Source: Orthonyx spaldingii
Lineage: Eukaryota > Chordata > Aves > Passeriformes > Orthonychidae
Assembly: GCA_013397795.1 (NCBI GenBank)
Contig: VZTJ01004779.1
Span: 1,069,386 to 1,133,385, forward strand
Length of the DNA stretch: 64,000 nucleotides
Direction: 5' to 3'
The notes below the pieces were generated by a model. It made no database searches, was not told where the DNA came from, and worked only from the letters and a program-made list of their open reading frames with translations. Both the position numbers and the translations under genes were made by a program. This document shows, one piece after another, positions 48,112-60,700 of the stretch; within the stretch, counting starts at the first letter, position 1; each line of letters begins with the position of its first letter.

Positions 48112-49930
48112 CTGCAGCATGACAGCAAAGGTGAGTATTTCAACAGAGGGATTTTGAACAAGAAAGTAATTAATCTCAGGGATGTCTTCTGATTTCTTGA
48201 GGCCTTTTAACCCATCATATTGTCCTGCCTGCCCCCCGATTTGCAAAGAAAGCAGCAGGTACCACAAACCACCAGGAAGGGAGTCTGTCCAAGTAAAATA
48301 CAAAAACTGAGAGTCAGAACACAGCAGAGTTGACAAATGACACACATCAGTCTTTTACAGACAAATAAAAGACATAGAAATTAAGAGGTATTCAAAGCAC
48401 AATATTTCAGAAAGAAAATATTTGTTCAACAGAAATTCCTTGTGAAAGTATAGATTTGTTCATTTCTCATGGTAAAAGCAAAAGTTGACCATTCTCACCA
48501 AATCACAGGGATTTGTAGCATTCTGCAGAATCAAACCCATATAAAATTTGATTGCTTATGTTACCATTTTGTTTGAAAACAAAGTAACAACTGTAAAATG
48601 CATATATAAGATCATATGCAGCAGACTTCCATATATGAACAACTCAGAAGAGTTAACTACAGATTTAATACAGGCTTCTCATTATGTATTGTATTTAATA
48701 CCCGTGATTCACCTTCCTGTATACAAGAATTTCTCACCCATGTTCAGGCCAGCACTTGGGCTAGCTGGTAAAGCCAAGTGAAAGCCAGCTGCTAAAATTA
48801 CAGGATATAGTAGGAATCTAAATTTAAATTTCATTTTGGGTCAGTAGCAACAGTGGTGGAAAGTAAACTCATTTTAGATCTGACAGCTCATCAATGCTGT
48901 CATGTAATTAACATCATGGAGTCACTTCATTGATTTTAAACTAAAATAGTTGCATAATTTAGGTGTAATTTAGAAGCTCAAAGATGCAGCAAGGGGACAC
49001 AGTCAAGTTTGATACCAAAAATAAAACAGACTATATACCTCCCAGAGGCCCTGACCAACAGTGTCCCATAAGTCAAGTCCCTCACTTTTCTGCAGCAGAT
49101 ACATCCATACAAGAGGATATGTCCCCTCAAATCCTACATGATGTGTGTGGAAATGTAAGATACAGCCCTGGCTGCAGTTTCTCAGACTCACTGACCCCAC
49201 TGAGCTTCCCCATCACCCTATTTCGACAGCAAAAGTAGATGCTGCATAATTTTAAAAAGGTTCCTTAAACTGAAAAGAAAGCTCAAGTAGGTGTCTAAGA
49301 ATGCATTTAGTAAAGTAATCTTACACTTACATTTGGAAATACTATTTTTCAAATAGATTGTTACACCCATATGGAATACATATAAACACCTTTGAATAAA
49401 CGCTCTTAAAATAACTTTTAAAATGCGATGTTTAAAACATCTCCAGTTTAATAAGAAGCAGCTCCCTGGAAGACGTCACAGGTGAGGAGACACAGAAACT
49501 TGAAAGAGAAATTTTCAATTAAATTCACTCTTTTCCTCAGTCCACCTATAACTGCTATTCATTTGTTCATATAGAAATGGTTAAACAGCAGGCTTTCTAA
49601 CAATACCTCAAAGATTCTTAAAACATTTTCATTAATACAATTTTAGATAAATAAAATCTAGAAAGAAAATATATTTAGAGAACAATCAGGGATGAAAATA
49701 TTTTGGATTTTATAAACATATCTTTAATATATAAATAAATTACCATTGAAATGTTATGACGTTTAATCCAAGTAAGTTAAAGATGACTCTATGAATTAGT
49801 TATCTGTCATTTTTGTAAGTGAATAAAATCGTGTACCATTCCACAGTACAATTTAAATATTTTCCAAATTAAAAAAGTGAACTAACTCTCTGCAGAGTTC
49901 CAAAATCTCTTACAAAATCTTAATTAATAC

Positions 49931-50120
49931 TGTTCTGTCTATAATGCCAGGTAAAATTAACATGAGAATAACTACTGAGAACTCAAAGGAACCATTAAAC
50001 CACTAAAATATACTGAAAATAATTCTTCCCCGTCTGTAATGCCAGGTGTGTAATTATCACGTGTATAACTGTAGTGAGCAGAAACGAATCATTGAAAACA
50101 CTTCTTAAAATATGCTAAAA
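49931..50120 (+). repeat. Diverged tandem duplication, 95-bp period
   Basis: GTCTATAATGCCAGGTAAAA at 49938 and GTCTGTAATGCCAGGTGTGT at 50033 start two units. They stay alignable through ATAACTAC/ATAACTGTAG, AAGGAACCATTAAA/AACGAATCATTGAAA and AAAATATACTGAAAA/AAAATATGCTAAAA. Two units only, with roughly a quarter of bases changed by eye. Confidence 0.75.
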
Positions 50121-52637
50121 CTTATCTTTTTAAAATATAAAAATGATATGACATAAAGGCTTGTGGAAGTCAAGTCTTCACTGTCCAGTAATAAGCTATG
50201 AGTGCAGGAAAATATGGAGAAAAGTCTGCCTCTCTCCTGAAAAATTCAAGTTTCCAGGTTCTGGTAGAAAATAAAAACACTGTGTGTGGAGTCCCTAAAT
50301 AAAAATAAATAATGTTGCACATGTCAAACTTTCTGTTAACTACTTTTCTCCATTTATTTTATGTGATTGGCATATATTAGGAAAATGAAGGTCTAACACT
50401 GGTTCCAAGAACACAAATGCTTACACACAGGAAGCACAGTGATAACCTGAGGAGGAAAGACTGAACTCTTGGTTCCTGATTCAAAGACAAATGATGTGAT
50501 ATGGGGAGAAAGGAGGAAATTCACTCCAGTTGCTCACAACACTGACCACATGGTCCTGCCTGCCATTAGTCTGCACACTCTGCCATCGTTTGCCAAAGCT
50601 GCAAACTGTGTCTTGGGTTTTTAAGATCCTCAGAAGTGTTTCCATAACCCTGTGTAAAGTGCTTAGAAATGAAGGGAGTAGTCCTGGAAACACCTCTCAT
50701 TTATCTCTTTGGCTCTGTTTTCTTCATTTCTTCCTTTACTGAAGGGGACCATACTCTCGATCCAGGTTCATATATGACACAGGAAGAATGGGATCATTTT
50801 GAAGGGGCTTATGAAGTTTTGAAAATTAAATTCTGTACATTATAATAGAAACTTTTTGACAGCAGGAGCTGTCTCTTCAAAATATTTCCAAATATATAAC
50901 TACTCTTTTTTTTTGTAACTCTTTTTGTAAAAAAAATTTCAGAAAAGAAAAAAGAAAAAAAAAAAAAGACACCAATATTAGAGGGAAAGATTAGCTTTAC
51001 AGGCTTTTGTCCAAGCAGAGATTGATTCTCTCCTGGACTACTTTGTAACAGACAATGCAAATGTATTATAGACTAGTTTTAATTGGTTGAAAAACATCAT
51101 AAATTCATCTTAGCTGAATGCCAGCCAAAGGCGAAGAGGCTATTTTTACAAATCTAAACATTTTATTTGACATTGAGCTTTTAGTTGGCAGTTAATGACT
51201 TCATAACCTAGAAAATACTGATGATATGAGAAATTTGGATGTTATTCATATATCAAATCAACATCCTAAGCTGAGAGCTCTGTGACAGGATGCAGGGTAG
51301 CAGTGCTCCCTGACCTCCTGTGATGGTGACCCACCATCCCTGAGGGCAGAGAGGGCAACATTATCATCACCACCTCTGACAGTGATTCAGCTCTCAAATA
51401 TCCAGGCCCAACCAAGCTTGCCTGAAAAAGGTCACTAAAACAAAACAAACATATGAGAATGGGGCTTTCGAGAATGCCAAGAGAACAAATTTAATTGTCT
51501 AGGATAGCTGACATTTTCCCTTACATCTGTTCCTTGTGTTTATCTTTGATTCTGAATTTCTAGGTGCTTCTTCTTGGCTAACCAAAACTCCTTTCAAGGA
51601 GTTTTATTTCCACTTTCTTGTTGAATACTCTCAGATCTGACTTACTAAGCAGGATTTACTACCTGAAATTGTGGAGGTTTTTTGCACCTTAACCTTCATA
51701 TATTTGAACTTGCAACACTGAAAGCTCATTACAGCTTAAGAAAAACAAAGAAATCCTGAGTCATTCTTAGGTCTGATTTTAATAAAATACACACACTAAC
51801 TGTAGAATATTTATGGTGGGATGCAGAATAACAATATTAACAGCATTAATGTTTGGATGTCTCCATTATTTAGGAGTAGAATGGTTGTTCCAAAATGGAA
51901 CTTCTATTCTTATGGCTTCACAGTCTCCCTACCCAGGTAAGGTAAATATCTTTCTTTTGTATCAGGGGAGGGATATAAATATTTTTCTTCTCCCCAGACA
52001 TAGGAATGGACTTTTTGTACATGTCTAATATATTCAGGCCACATAATACATCTGCCAAAGGCTAATTTCCTGCCAGGATCTGAAGAGCAGCTGGCTTAGC
52101 AAACAGAGTCACTGCCTCTCATACAGCCTGCTCTTGGCTCTGTCTCCCCCAGGAGTCCTCTGAGCTGGGATGGGAGCAAGCTTTTATGAATCACCAATGA
52201 TGGCAAAAGAGATTTCCTTGCGGATTTCATCTCCGACATCTCTGTCCCTCCATCGTGCAGCAGATGCATTTCCACTAAATCTTACAGAAATGACTCCTCA
52301 TCCATGAAAAATGATGGGCAAGAGCAAACTGCCACAAGACAAAAAAACCAAAAAAACAAAAAAAAAAACCCAAAACTTGTAACCTGTCCCCAAAAGAACA
52401 GCAGAAAAGAAATTCATTATAAAAAGGCTCTAGGACTCTGCACTGACTATGGCAGGGACTAAAGGGCAGTTTTCATTCCAGCCAAGCACAGGTGTTCTGT
52501 GGTATACCAATGTATGTTGTCACATGGGGGAAAAAAACCTAAATGATAAACCAGTAAGGGCAAGATGGGACTTCTGCACACATGTGTAGGTGGTCACACG
52601 TATCCACCTCTGTGGTATGACTGTGGATGTCAGTGCA

Positions 52638-53189
52638 CAGCCTGGTTTGGCTGGGATACAGTGAACTTCTTCTCAGTAGTTGAGACAGTGCTGTGTTTTG
52701 GAATCATTATGAGAATAATATTGATAACATTGATGTTTTGGGTTTGCCATGTTTTGTTTATCCTAAGTTCAGAATTCCTTTTTCTGTGTGCCTCATGCTC
52801 TGCCAGTTACACATGAAAAATTAAAAAAAAAGGTGGGAGGGAGCATAACCAGGACAGGTGGCCCAGACTGGCCAGGGGGATATTCCATACCATAGAACAA
52901 CATGCTCAATGTATAAACTGGGGGAGTTACCTGGAACGGGGCCTATCTGTGTTCAGGGATGGGGTCTGGCCTTGGTCAGCAAGTGATGAGCAATCTCATT
53001 GTGCATCACTTGCTTGTTGTTTTCTTTTTATTATCTGAATTATTATTTGCTATCATTATTGTATTTTACTTTATTTCATTTAACTAGTCTTAACTCAACT
53101 TACAAGTTTTCCTTTAGGTTCTCCCCATTCCACTGGGGGGAAGTGAGCAACTGTGGTGCTTAGTTGCCAGCTGGGTTTAAAGCACAACA
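52638..53189 (+). mobile_element. ERVL-type solo LTR in intron 18
   Basis: Starts CAGCCTGGTTTGGCTGGGAT. Middle landmarks are GGGATATTCCATACCATAG, CATGCTCAATGTATAAACTGG and GTGATGAGCAATCTCATTG. The 3' part is CACTGGGGGGAAGTGAGCA, GTGGTGCTTAGTTGCCAGC and GGGTTTAAAGCACAACA. This is the order of the common avian ERVL-type LTR. Flanks GTGCA (52633-52637) and GTACA (53190-53194) may be a diverged 5-bp target duplication. Plus orientation, antisense to DMD. An 11-bp perfect stem (52978-52988 with 53004-53014) lies inside. Confidence 0.88.
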
Positions 53190-53896
53190 GTACAATAAAA
53201 TCTGTTTCAATTATCACTCACATATGTTTTCCTTTCTGCATTTCGTTCTTTTTTTATATGCCTTCTACAACTTTACTAGAGATTGTAATATGTTAAAACA
53301 CACATTATCTTATTTTCCATTGATTTGAGGCTCATTTTGAGAGAACTAATAACTGAAAGTGTTAGCAAGCAGCAATTAAATTGTTCAAATCAATGAACTG
53401 AACAGTACTTTCTTCTTTGACTCTCATTTTATGGATGGAGACAGAGATAAGACCAGGAAAAGTCAGGTCAGGACAAGTTTTAAAACCTGGCATTCATAAA
53501 CAATTGATTTTTTTCTTTGCTTTTTTAAAAACTATATTCAAAGACTTACACTAACTGAAAACCATTCAACACAGAATCCATGTAGCACTTGTCAAGTGTC
53601 ACCTTTCAGAGTTCTCACTATCACATTAATACATGTAATGGAATGCTTTCTCCCTTAGAGCAACTAGAAACTTCTAAATGTAACTTGATTTTCTCTACAA
53701 AATGTACATGTGAAATTAAAACTGGCCTTGGCCTTTAAAAATATTTTCAATGTTAATGAAGGATACATATAGATTTTTCTTATATCTACTTAGAATTACT
53801 GGCTTGTCTCAGACTTCTCTTGACTAGAAAACAGATCCCTTTTCTGCACTACTTTACTGAAAAAAGCTGGAAATTTGTTTGTTAACAATTCAATTA

Positions 53897-54144
53897 TTAC
53901 ATTTCCAAGGAGGTCAAAGGAACATCTGGAGTATCTCCTGCTGTCTTTAGTGTCTTGAATTCCAACTTTAAAGTGCTCATGCACTGGTCAAATTCCATGC
54001 ATCTTTCTCCAGTATTATCTGTGTTTTCACCAGCTGAAATGAGACCTGGATAAATGTGGTAGGTAGTGGGCTCAGCCTCAATGCGCTTCCTCAGCTCCAG
54101 CAAAGACAAGGCAAGAGCTAGTGGAATTCCAGCTGGGACAAAAG
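53897..54144 (-). pseudogene. Unassigned ORF, possible retrocopy or terminal exon
   Basis: A minus-strand frame of about 81 codons runs from an acceptor-like CCTCCTTTTGTCCCAG (ending about 54145) to tandem TAA stops at 53892-53897. It reads GIPLALALSLLELRKRIEAE, then PTTYHIYPGLISAGENT, then a glutamate/lysine-rich tail. The GAAGCGCATTGAGGC stretch keeps a CpG, which is unusual for the surrounding intron. I do not recognise the protein. It may be a decayed retrocopy, an alternative terminal exon or chance. Joined to exon 18 (phase 0) the frame would instead hit TAG after four codons, so it is not a natural in-frame DMD extension. Confidence 0.3.
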
Positions 54145-55626
54145 GAGGGTCTGTGGTTCACCCACCTCCATCCCTTTACTTGCAGCAACCACTACCTCCT
54201 TGAAAGGAAAGAGGGAGGAAGGTGAACCATGGCTCCTGGACCCTTTAATGCTTTCATAAAATCTTAGACGTTATGAGGTGGACCAGGTGAGAAACCTGAC
54301 TGTGTGGGTAGTCAACATAATTTGTAGGTCAAGATGAACTAATTTTCATTTTTGAAATTAATATGTTCCTCAGAATGTGAATATATGAAGGGGAGATGAA
54401 TATTTTGTTTCTCTTTTCAATTTGTTTCTTTTAAAATTTAGATTGGAGTACTTGGAAAATTAATTGTATATCTATTAAAGTATTAGATGAATCCTATTAA
54501 CTCTGTATAGAAGCATGTGAACCCATCAAATCTACTTTGCATATTTGATCCAGTCTGTATATATATGTATATTTATGTATATTGCACAAAACATGATATT
54601 GTGGCATGAACTGGCTTCAGGATATTCCATTTGAATGGATAATTTCTACCATTAGTATTATCACAATATTAACAACTAAAATTATTGCAAGAAACCTATG
54701 ATTTAACATGGAATTTAAAAATGTTGCAATCACACTTGCAATCACAAAATTACATGTTCCTCAATCTTATCATAGGTGATTTATGATGGAAAAGCAGACA
54801 ATGAGAAAACACAGCAGCAAATCTAAATTCAATCCAGTAACTTTGTTCTATCTGTGCTCTAGGAGAATGTATCAACACAGGTTTTAATGATGGTCCATCA
54901 TATACTATGCTACTATCAGAGCTGATTATAAAAACTCCCCTTTCTCTTACTTGGAAAAGATGGGCATTTTTTCATTGATCTACAAAAGTTAAATAAGGAA
55001 GAAAACTTGCAACAGTTTCATTTTCAAGCTCTAAATTCAGTAATTCAGCCTGTGACACACAGACACACACAAACATAGCTACTTCTTAAGCAGTGCAGAA
55101 CCATTCACTCTGGCAGAAAAGAACAGTTTTTGGTTCTGATATGGTACTACAATAGAGTAAAATAAAAACCCTGGGAGAAGTGGTGATTGTCATATATATT
55201 TTACAGCACTGTAAAAGGAAATAGATATAGATTTGTTTTAGCTTCCACTATAGTGACACTTTTCATGTTCTTCAATTTATGCATGTATAATGTCAAATAA
55301 AGCTGTCAGTATAGAATGATGCTGCATACTTCAGAAATTATATATAGCCTTTGGTATAACTTTACTTAAGACTTTCATGGATCTAGAATGCCTTAATTGA
55401 ATATGAATATGTATGAACAACAACAACAGCCTATGTATTCAGACAGCCTGTGCTGCAATTTTGGTGCCAAAATCTGAAATTCACAGAAACAGCAAACACT
55501 TCTAAATTTATCTTGAACAATCAATGCTTGTCAGTCTACATTCCAACTCATCTAAACTTGGACTTTGAAAGCACTTTGACAAGATAGTACAGACTAACAG
55601 ACACGTATATGAGTGGTTTCTCCTAC

Positions 55627-55750
55627 ATTGACTCTTTCTCTGAGGTCTGAGAGGTTCCCTTCTTTTCGATAGACGGCAAACTCGGGACTCTGCAGCACTG
55701 CCTCGGAGCGGGTCATCCAGCTGTGGAGCTCTGTCGTGTCCGAGTCAAAC
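55627..55750 (-). CDS. DMD: Dystrophin exon 18 (124 nt)
   Basis: Begins with the third base of a codon (G; human AG/G arginine), then FDSDTTELHSWMTRSEAVLQ. It ends LRERVN before donor GTAGGA. The acceptor is TTTTCTGCCTGTCAG. It corresponds to human residues about 723-764, the first helix of spectrin repeat 4, just after hinge 2. The length is identical to human exon 18. It is the most GC-rich exon in the window, with several CpGs (TCGGACACGACAG, CCCGCTCCGAGG). Its upstream partner, exon 17, lies beyond the right edge. Confidence 0.98.
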
Positions 55751-57559
55751 CTGACAGGCAGAAAAGTGCAACAAGACTGTCAATTTCCACAAAGTTTCTG
55801 AAAACAGGATTGGCAGCAAACATAGCTGTTTAAACAAGTGAACAAACAGCAATTTCTCTCAGCAAAAGACAGTTTTAAACTCCCATATCTCACCAGAGAG
55901 TGCATAAAACTGTTCACTCTAAAATTTAGAAACATAGAAATACTTTTTCATTTTTAAGACCCTGATTTGACAACTGAACAGATGCAATAATTTTCACAAT
56001 AAGTATTCTAATTTTTCAAGCTAATGTTTTTGAGAGACATGAAACAAAGGTCTCTCAGTGAAGAGAGAGTACCACAAGTCCTGTTGACTGAGCTGAGGAT
56101 TCAAGGCCTATCCAGTGGACCAAATGCAGCCTTCAGACTAATGGGATTTCTGTTCCAGCTTGTTATGATGATATTATGAAGGAAATTCAAGCAGAAAATT
56201 TGATGAAAGAAGCTTTTTCTGATTAACTCGAATTTGTTGTAGAATGTAATCACTAATCAACAAGTATAATTTTCTAAAGTTAAAGCTTTAGAAACCAAAT
56301 TTAACTCTCTGCACTTACTTTAGAACTAATTTTTACTCTGCAGTCCTCTTTACTACAGTCTGGATTCTTTCATCAACTCCTTAAAAACTGTTCTTAATTT
56401 TTGTTAACCACTCATAAGATAATGCCTCAAAATGCAGACATTTAAATTACTAATGTCTAGAAATTTCAAATTGTGATTCAGTATCTCCTGTAGTTTTTAA
56501 AACAAGAAGCTTCAGACAATATTTTTTCTCAGTTGTGCCACAGTCTCTGCTTGATTGCATTTATAACATTGCGTGTTCTAATATTTATATCCCAGTTGCA
56601 GCTGACTTTCCTTCTGCAGCAATAGAGTGAACACAATGGAGCAGAAAGACCTGGGGGAAAAAATAATGAACTGTATCTTTCAGCTTGCTTTGCTACTATA
56701 GGTTGTATCATTTGCATACAACTGAAAATCTACTAAAAACGGTAACTGGAACAACAATTATATCCCTGGAGGAATTAATCATTTTATAAAAATATACTTC
56801 ATTTATACAAGGATTTAAACTTCTAAAAGACAAGGACACAAGGCAAAACCAGGTGTTCCATAAATCTACATATACAAAAATGAAAAATGAATACAAGAAA
56901 GAGTTCTATGCTTGAACTAATATTTAAGCTTCCCTTTTTTTCCTTCTCCATGGCGATTTTTTGCATTCATAAATACTGAAAGCAAAGAAAAAGAATCACA
57001 TACTGCCTTAATCTCAGTCCAATATTCTATATTCAAATTATAAACTCTTAGGAATCATTTTGATAAAACAATTCTTGATAATACTATTTAAATACTCATT
57101 CAAGGAGAAAAAATGTGACTGTGAAGTAATGGAAGGTGCAGAAATTTTCAGTTTTATAAAGAACTACAATTTCAGAGGCAAAAGACAAAATTCCCAGATG
57201 GTTCAATCTGTCCTGGTAACAAATTCAAATCCCTGAATTCGAACTCCACAGTCAGTTAAGAGCTTCATACTTCAGCTTTATTTCTGATCATTAAATCAAC
57301 TGCAATTCTTGAAATAAAATGTTATCCCCTGTTCTGCAAATAATAACTACATATTTGATGATCAGAAAACACCAGACATCTGACAGCAATGAGGAGAAGT
57401 TTACCAGTCCCTGAATACTAAAATTCCTTGACTGCAGGTAAAATTGAATTAGTTGTAGTATTTGTTCCATTCTGAAGCTGCAGGCAAGTAGGATTAGTGA
57501 GACCAACTCTCTGAAAAATAGCCTGGTACACGATGGAAATTGACAGAGAAAAATGTTTA

Positions 57560-57755
57560 TCAGTGATCAATTCTTCAAAGAAAGGATTTAGCCCTTGCCT
57601 CTGCAACACCTGGAAGAGGAATGGGAGAATTTGGGACAGTTTTGACAGAACAACAAAATAATTTGGACACAGAGAGCCATCAGATGGTGGCAAGTATTAG
57701 ACACAGACCTTTAAGGTCCCTTCCAACCAAAAGCATTCTATAATATATGATTCTC
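57560..57755 (+). mobile_element. CR1 LINE 3' end (diverged)
   Basis: The terminal part reads ACCTTTAAGGTCCCTTCCAA, followed by CATTCTATAATATATGATTC, the CR1 3' end and octamer tail. The upstream segment is much diverged, so the left edge is uncertain. Antisense to DMD. Confidence 0.8.
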
Positions 57756-60700
57756 TGATATGTCAAAGCTGATCTCACATAACAGATTGCTCTGTTACTT
57801 GCAGTTTCTTCTCGAGATAAATATAATTTCAGAAACAAAGTCTCCTGTTCAAAAAAGAGCAATAGGGAGGGGGACAGAAAAGAATTTAAATACCTAAAAT
57901 TTAAGTCTAAGTAGCTTTTTGCAGTACATAAATATCTTTAAGATAAAGACATTTTGCCTAGTGGGAAAAAAAAATCACTTTGTCATGTTCATCTTGTGTA
58001 AAAGAAGGAAACACTGGTAGAAACAGCATTTAATCATTCTGTATTAGTGATTGGATACTTCCTTTCTGAGCACAGCTGCAGTTACAAATTATATCAGCTC
58101 TAGATTGATATTGAAGTATAATAAAGTCTTTAAATCTCCTAGGAACAACAATACTTTTGACATAAAACAATGGAAGATTACCTCTTTGACCCAACAAATT
58201 TTAGCTCATGTAGAATTTGTAAAAACAGATCCATGGAAGATACTAAACCAAAATTCACTTGAGAAATTACTCAAAATTAATTTAATATGAACTTTGGCAT
58301 GCTCCCCACCTGAAAATTCAGTTTGAAACAGAGGATTTATCCTTCATGCAGCAGTCATGGTTTTGTTTTCCAATTAGTCTTTTCTCCTGCTGTTCCACAA
58401 GAGAGACACTACTTTTACATAAGGTACCACAGCCCTATCTTTACAGGCCAGCACTTGTGAGCTGAGTTCAAATGGAAGTTCACTTTTCTTGTGAAATATA
58501 AACAAATTAACTCTTGTTACTTAGTGATTTCCACAAGTTTTTTTATTAGATAGGGAACTTCTAGTAGGACTAGAGTATCCTGCTCTGGTGGGTGTTTGGG
58601 CTGGAAATTCCATGCACAGAAAGAGAAAAATGTGATGCAATTAAGTTATGAAATGCCTCAAAAGTGAGGTTTATTGTGCATTTAACAGAGAAAAGGAAAG
58701 CCAGAACAAGGAGTTAATTTTGAACAAATATATGGTGATCTGGTAAGAGAGTTTGGAATGGGAATCTGAAGTGGACAGAAGGTTCAAGATGATCCAGAAA
58801 ATCAATTTGTGGAGAATTTTCCATGAAAATGTGACTGGCATGGACTAAAAATATGAAGATGGTTTTTAAATATGCATTGAGTAAATAGATATACAAACAA
58901 ATTCAATGTTGAGCAAGTTCACATAGGAACACAGGGCATAAAGTATCTTCCTGTCACGTGGCCATCATGGTACATAATCTTATCTCTAAAGTGAATGAAT
59001 TTCATCTTTAAACTACATTACTATGTTACTGCTGCCATGGACAGACAGTGGTTTCAGTACTTTATTCTTTTAACAGACAGAAATTGCCTGACAATTTCTT
59101 TTGCTCATTCATTTCTTCCTTCCTTCCTCAAACAAAAATCACACTGGGCCTGTCACCACGGTGAACCTTGGGCAGACACAAGACCATTTGCCTACACACT
59201 GAGTGGGCAGGGAATGATACAACTTTGATCCAAGAACCACATTACTGAATTATTTCATTTCCATGTCTGGACTGAAATCTCCAGCTCACCAAAGGTCTTT
59301 CTCAGCTTGTAGCTCTCTGCTGCCTTGAACATACCAAAGAACAACTTTACAGCACATGGGGCCCATTGGAAGAATTATTCTGATGTAATTCCCTGCTGTC
59401 TTCCTCCTCCATATTTGTAGTTGATGAGCCATTACTTGATAAACAGACTTGTTCTTATCTTCTAATTCAACAGCCAATTTATCCAAACAAATATTTTTAC
59501 CCTCCTATTTTTTTAGTTTAGTTGTCAAATAGTTTTATTTCCTTTTGGAATGACATTTTGACCCTCCCTGTACTCTTGTGATACTATTCAGTTTAGCCTC
59601 ATTAACATTATGACTGATGCATTTCTGTAATGCACACCAACATGAAAATAATAAATTAATCTCAAGTGTGTATCTCCAACAGAAACTTCACCAGTACCAT
59701 CAGGTACAGAGTACTTTTAAACCCAGCCATCAAGGCCTCCAGCAAGTGCTGACTGGTACCACTCCAAAAATATTGCAGATAATTTCAGGTGCTAAAGGTG
59801 AAGAACACAAATTCTCTGTTTATTTGCCACTAATCCATTTCTCACCTCACAAAAAGGATAAAGGGTTAAAACTAATAAGCATTAAGAACTGTCCATGTTT
59901 ACAAACCTCAACATACCCATACTTCTTGCACTCCAAATATGTTTATCAATTATTCCCCAGTAAGCAACAGAAAACTATTCTGCTGTGTCTCAGTCACCTT
60001 TTCCTTTCCTCTGGAATTGGCTACAGACATACCGAAATCAAAAACCACCAGGAAAATTGAAGACATGACTTTCTTCTTTTTGGATTTGCCACCTATCATT
60101 AGATAACAATACCAGAGTACAACCTATACTTCTGGAAGAGAGTAAGGGTCAAAAAACCTAATGGAGTGGCTGCAAAAGTACTAAACAATCACCATTTAGT
60201 CCTGACTAATATAACTCTTTGCACAGAAATGGGGATATTTGAAACAACAGCTATCAAAAAGACAATTATAAAGTCTTCATACTATTTCCTTTGATATATT
60301 TTTTCTACAAAAATCCAAATTTTTCTAAATAATGAAGCATTGGAATCCCAAATATATAAATTTTCAAAAAAGGGAGGACTTATCTTTTTTCAAAAAGTTC
60401 TTTTAATAGCTGTTAAATGAAAAAAAAACACTAGATGGAGCAACTATCCTGTTTTAACACACCTGCTCTTCAAAGGGCATTAAGTCTCTTTCAAATCTTC
60501 AGATTAACATTATACCAATAATAATGACAAGCAGACTTTCCTTGGAAACTTTAGGAAGCATGTAAAAAGCTATTACAAAAAAATTACAAAGAAAGGTACC
60601 TTTGGACATTATTGAAGCATATTAATATTACAAATATGTTTAAATTAAAGATTAACCAGCTCTTACCTGTCTGCTATTTAAAAACTTAGCATGAACTGAG

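Larger units (their letters stand above)
48112..55626 (-). other. DMD: Intron 18 (7,515 bp)
   Basis: Holds a 95-bp-period tandem duplication (49931-50120), an ERVL-type LTR (52638-53189) and an unassigned ORF with an acceptor-like start (53897-54144). A plus-strand cryptic-exon-like segment lies at 51874-51936. The remainder is AT-rich with nothing recognised. Confidence 0.95.
214..55750 (-). other. DMD: Dystrophin gene, interior segment (exons 18-32)
   Basis: Fifteen minus-strand exons, in colinear order with human dystrophin exons 18 to 32, occupy this span. Dystrophin links cortical actin to the sarcolemmal dystroglycan complex in muscle and is also expressed in neurons and retina. The part coded here is only the spectrin-repeat rod (human residues about 723-1506). 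Every exon has the human length and phase from memory, all introns are GT-AG, and no inactivating change was seen. Exons 18 to 22 have mixed phases; exons 23 to 32 are all phase 0 at both ends and multiples of three. The first exon, promoters and 3' end lie outside. Utrophin, the paralogue, is excluded because the sequence follows dystrophin residue by residue, for example in exons 24, 26 and 32. Confidence 0.98.

Noticed and set aside
47857..48345. 162-codon minus-strand ORF across exon 19
   Set aside because: Only the 29 codons between 48024 and 48111 are dystrophin. The rest is intron that happens to stay open on both sides of real splice sites.
59617..60060. 147-codon plus-strand ORF in intron 17
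   Set aside because: No domain, signal or family resemblance, and a length that can arise by chance in 64 kb of six frames. The flanks show no promoter, splice or retrocopy signs.
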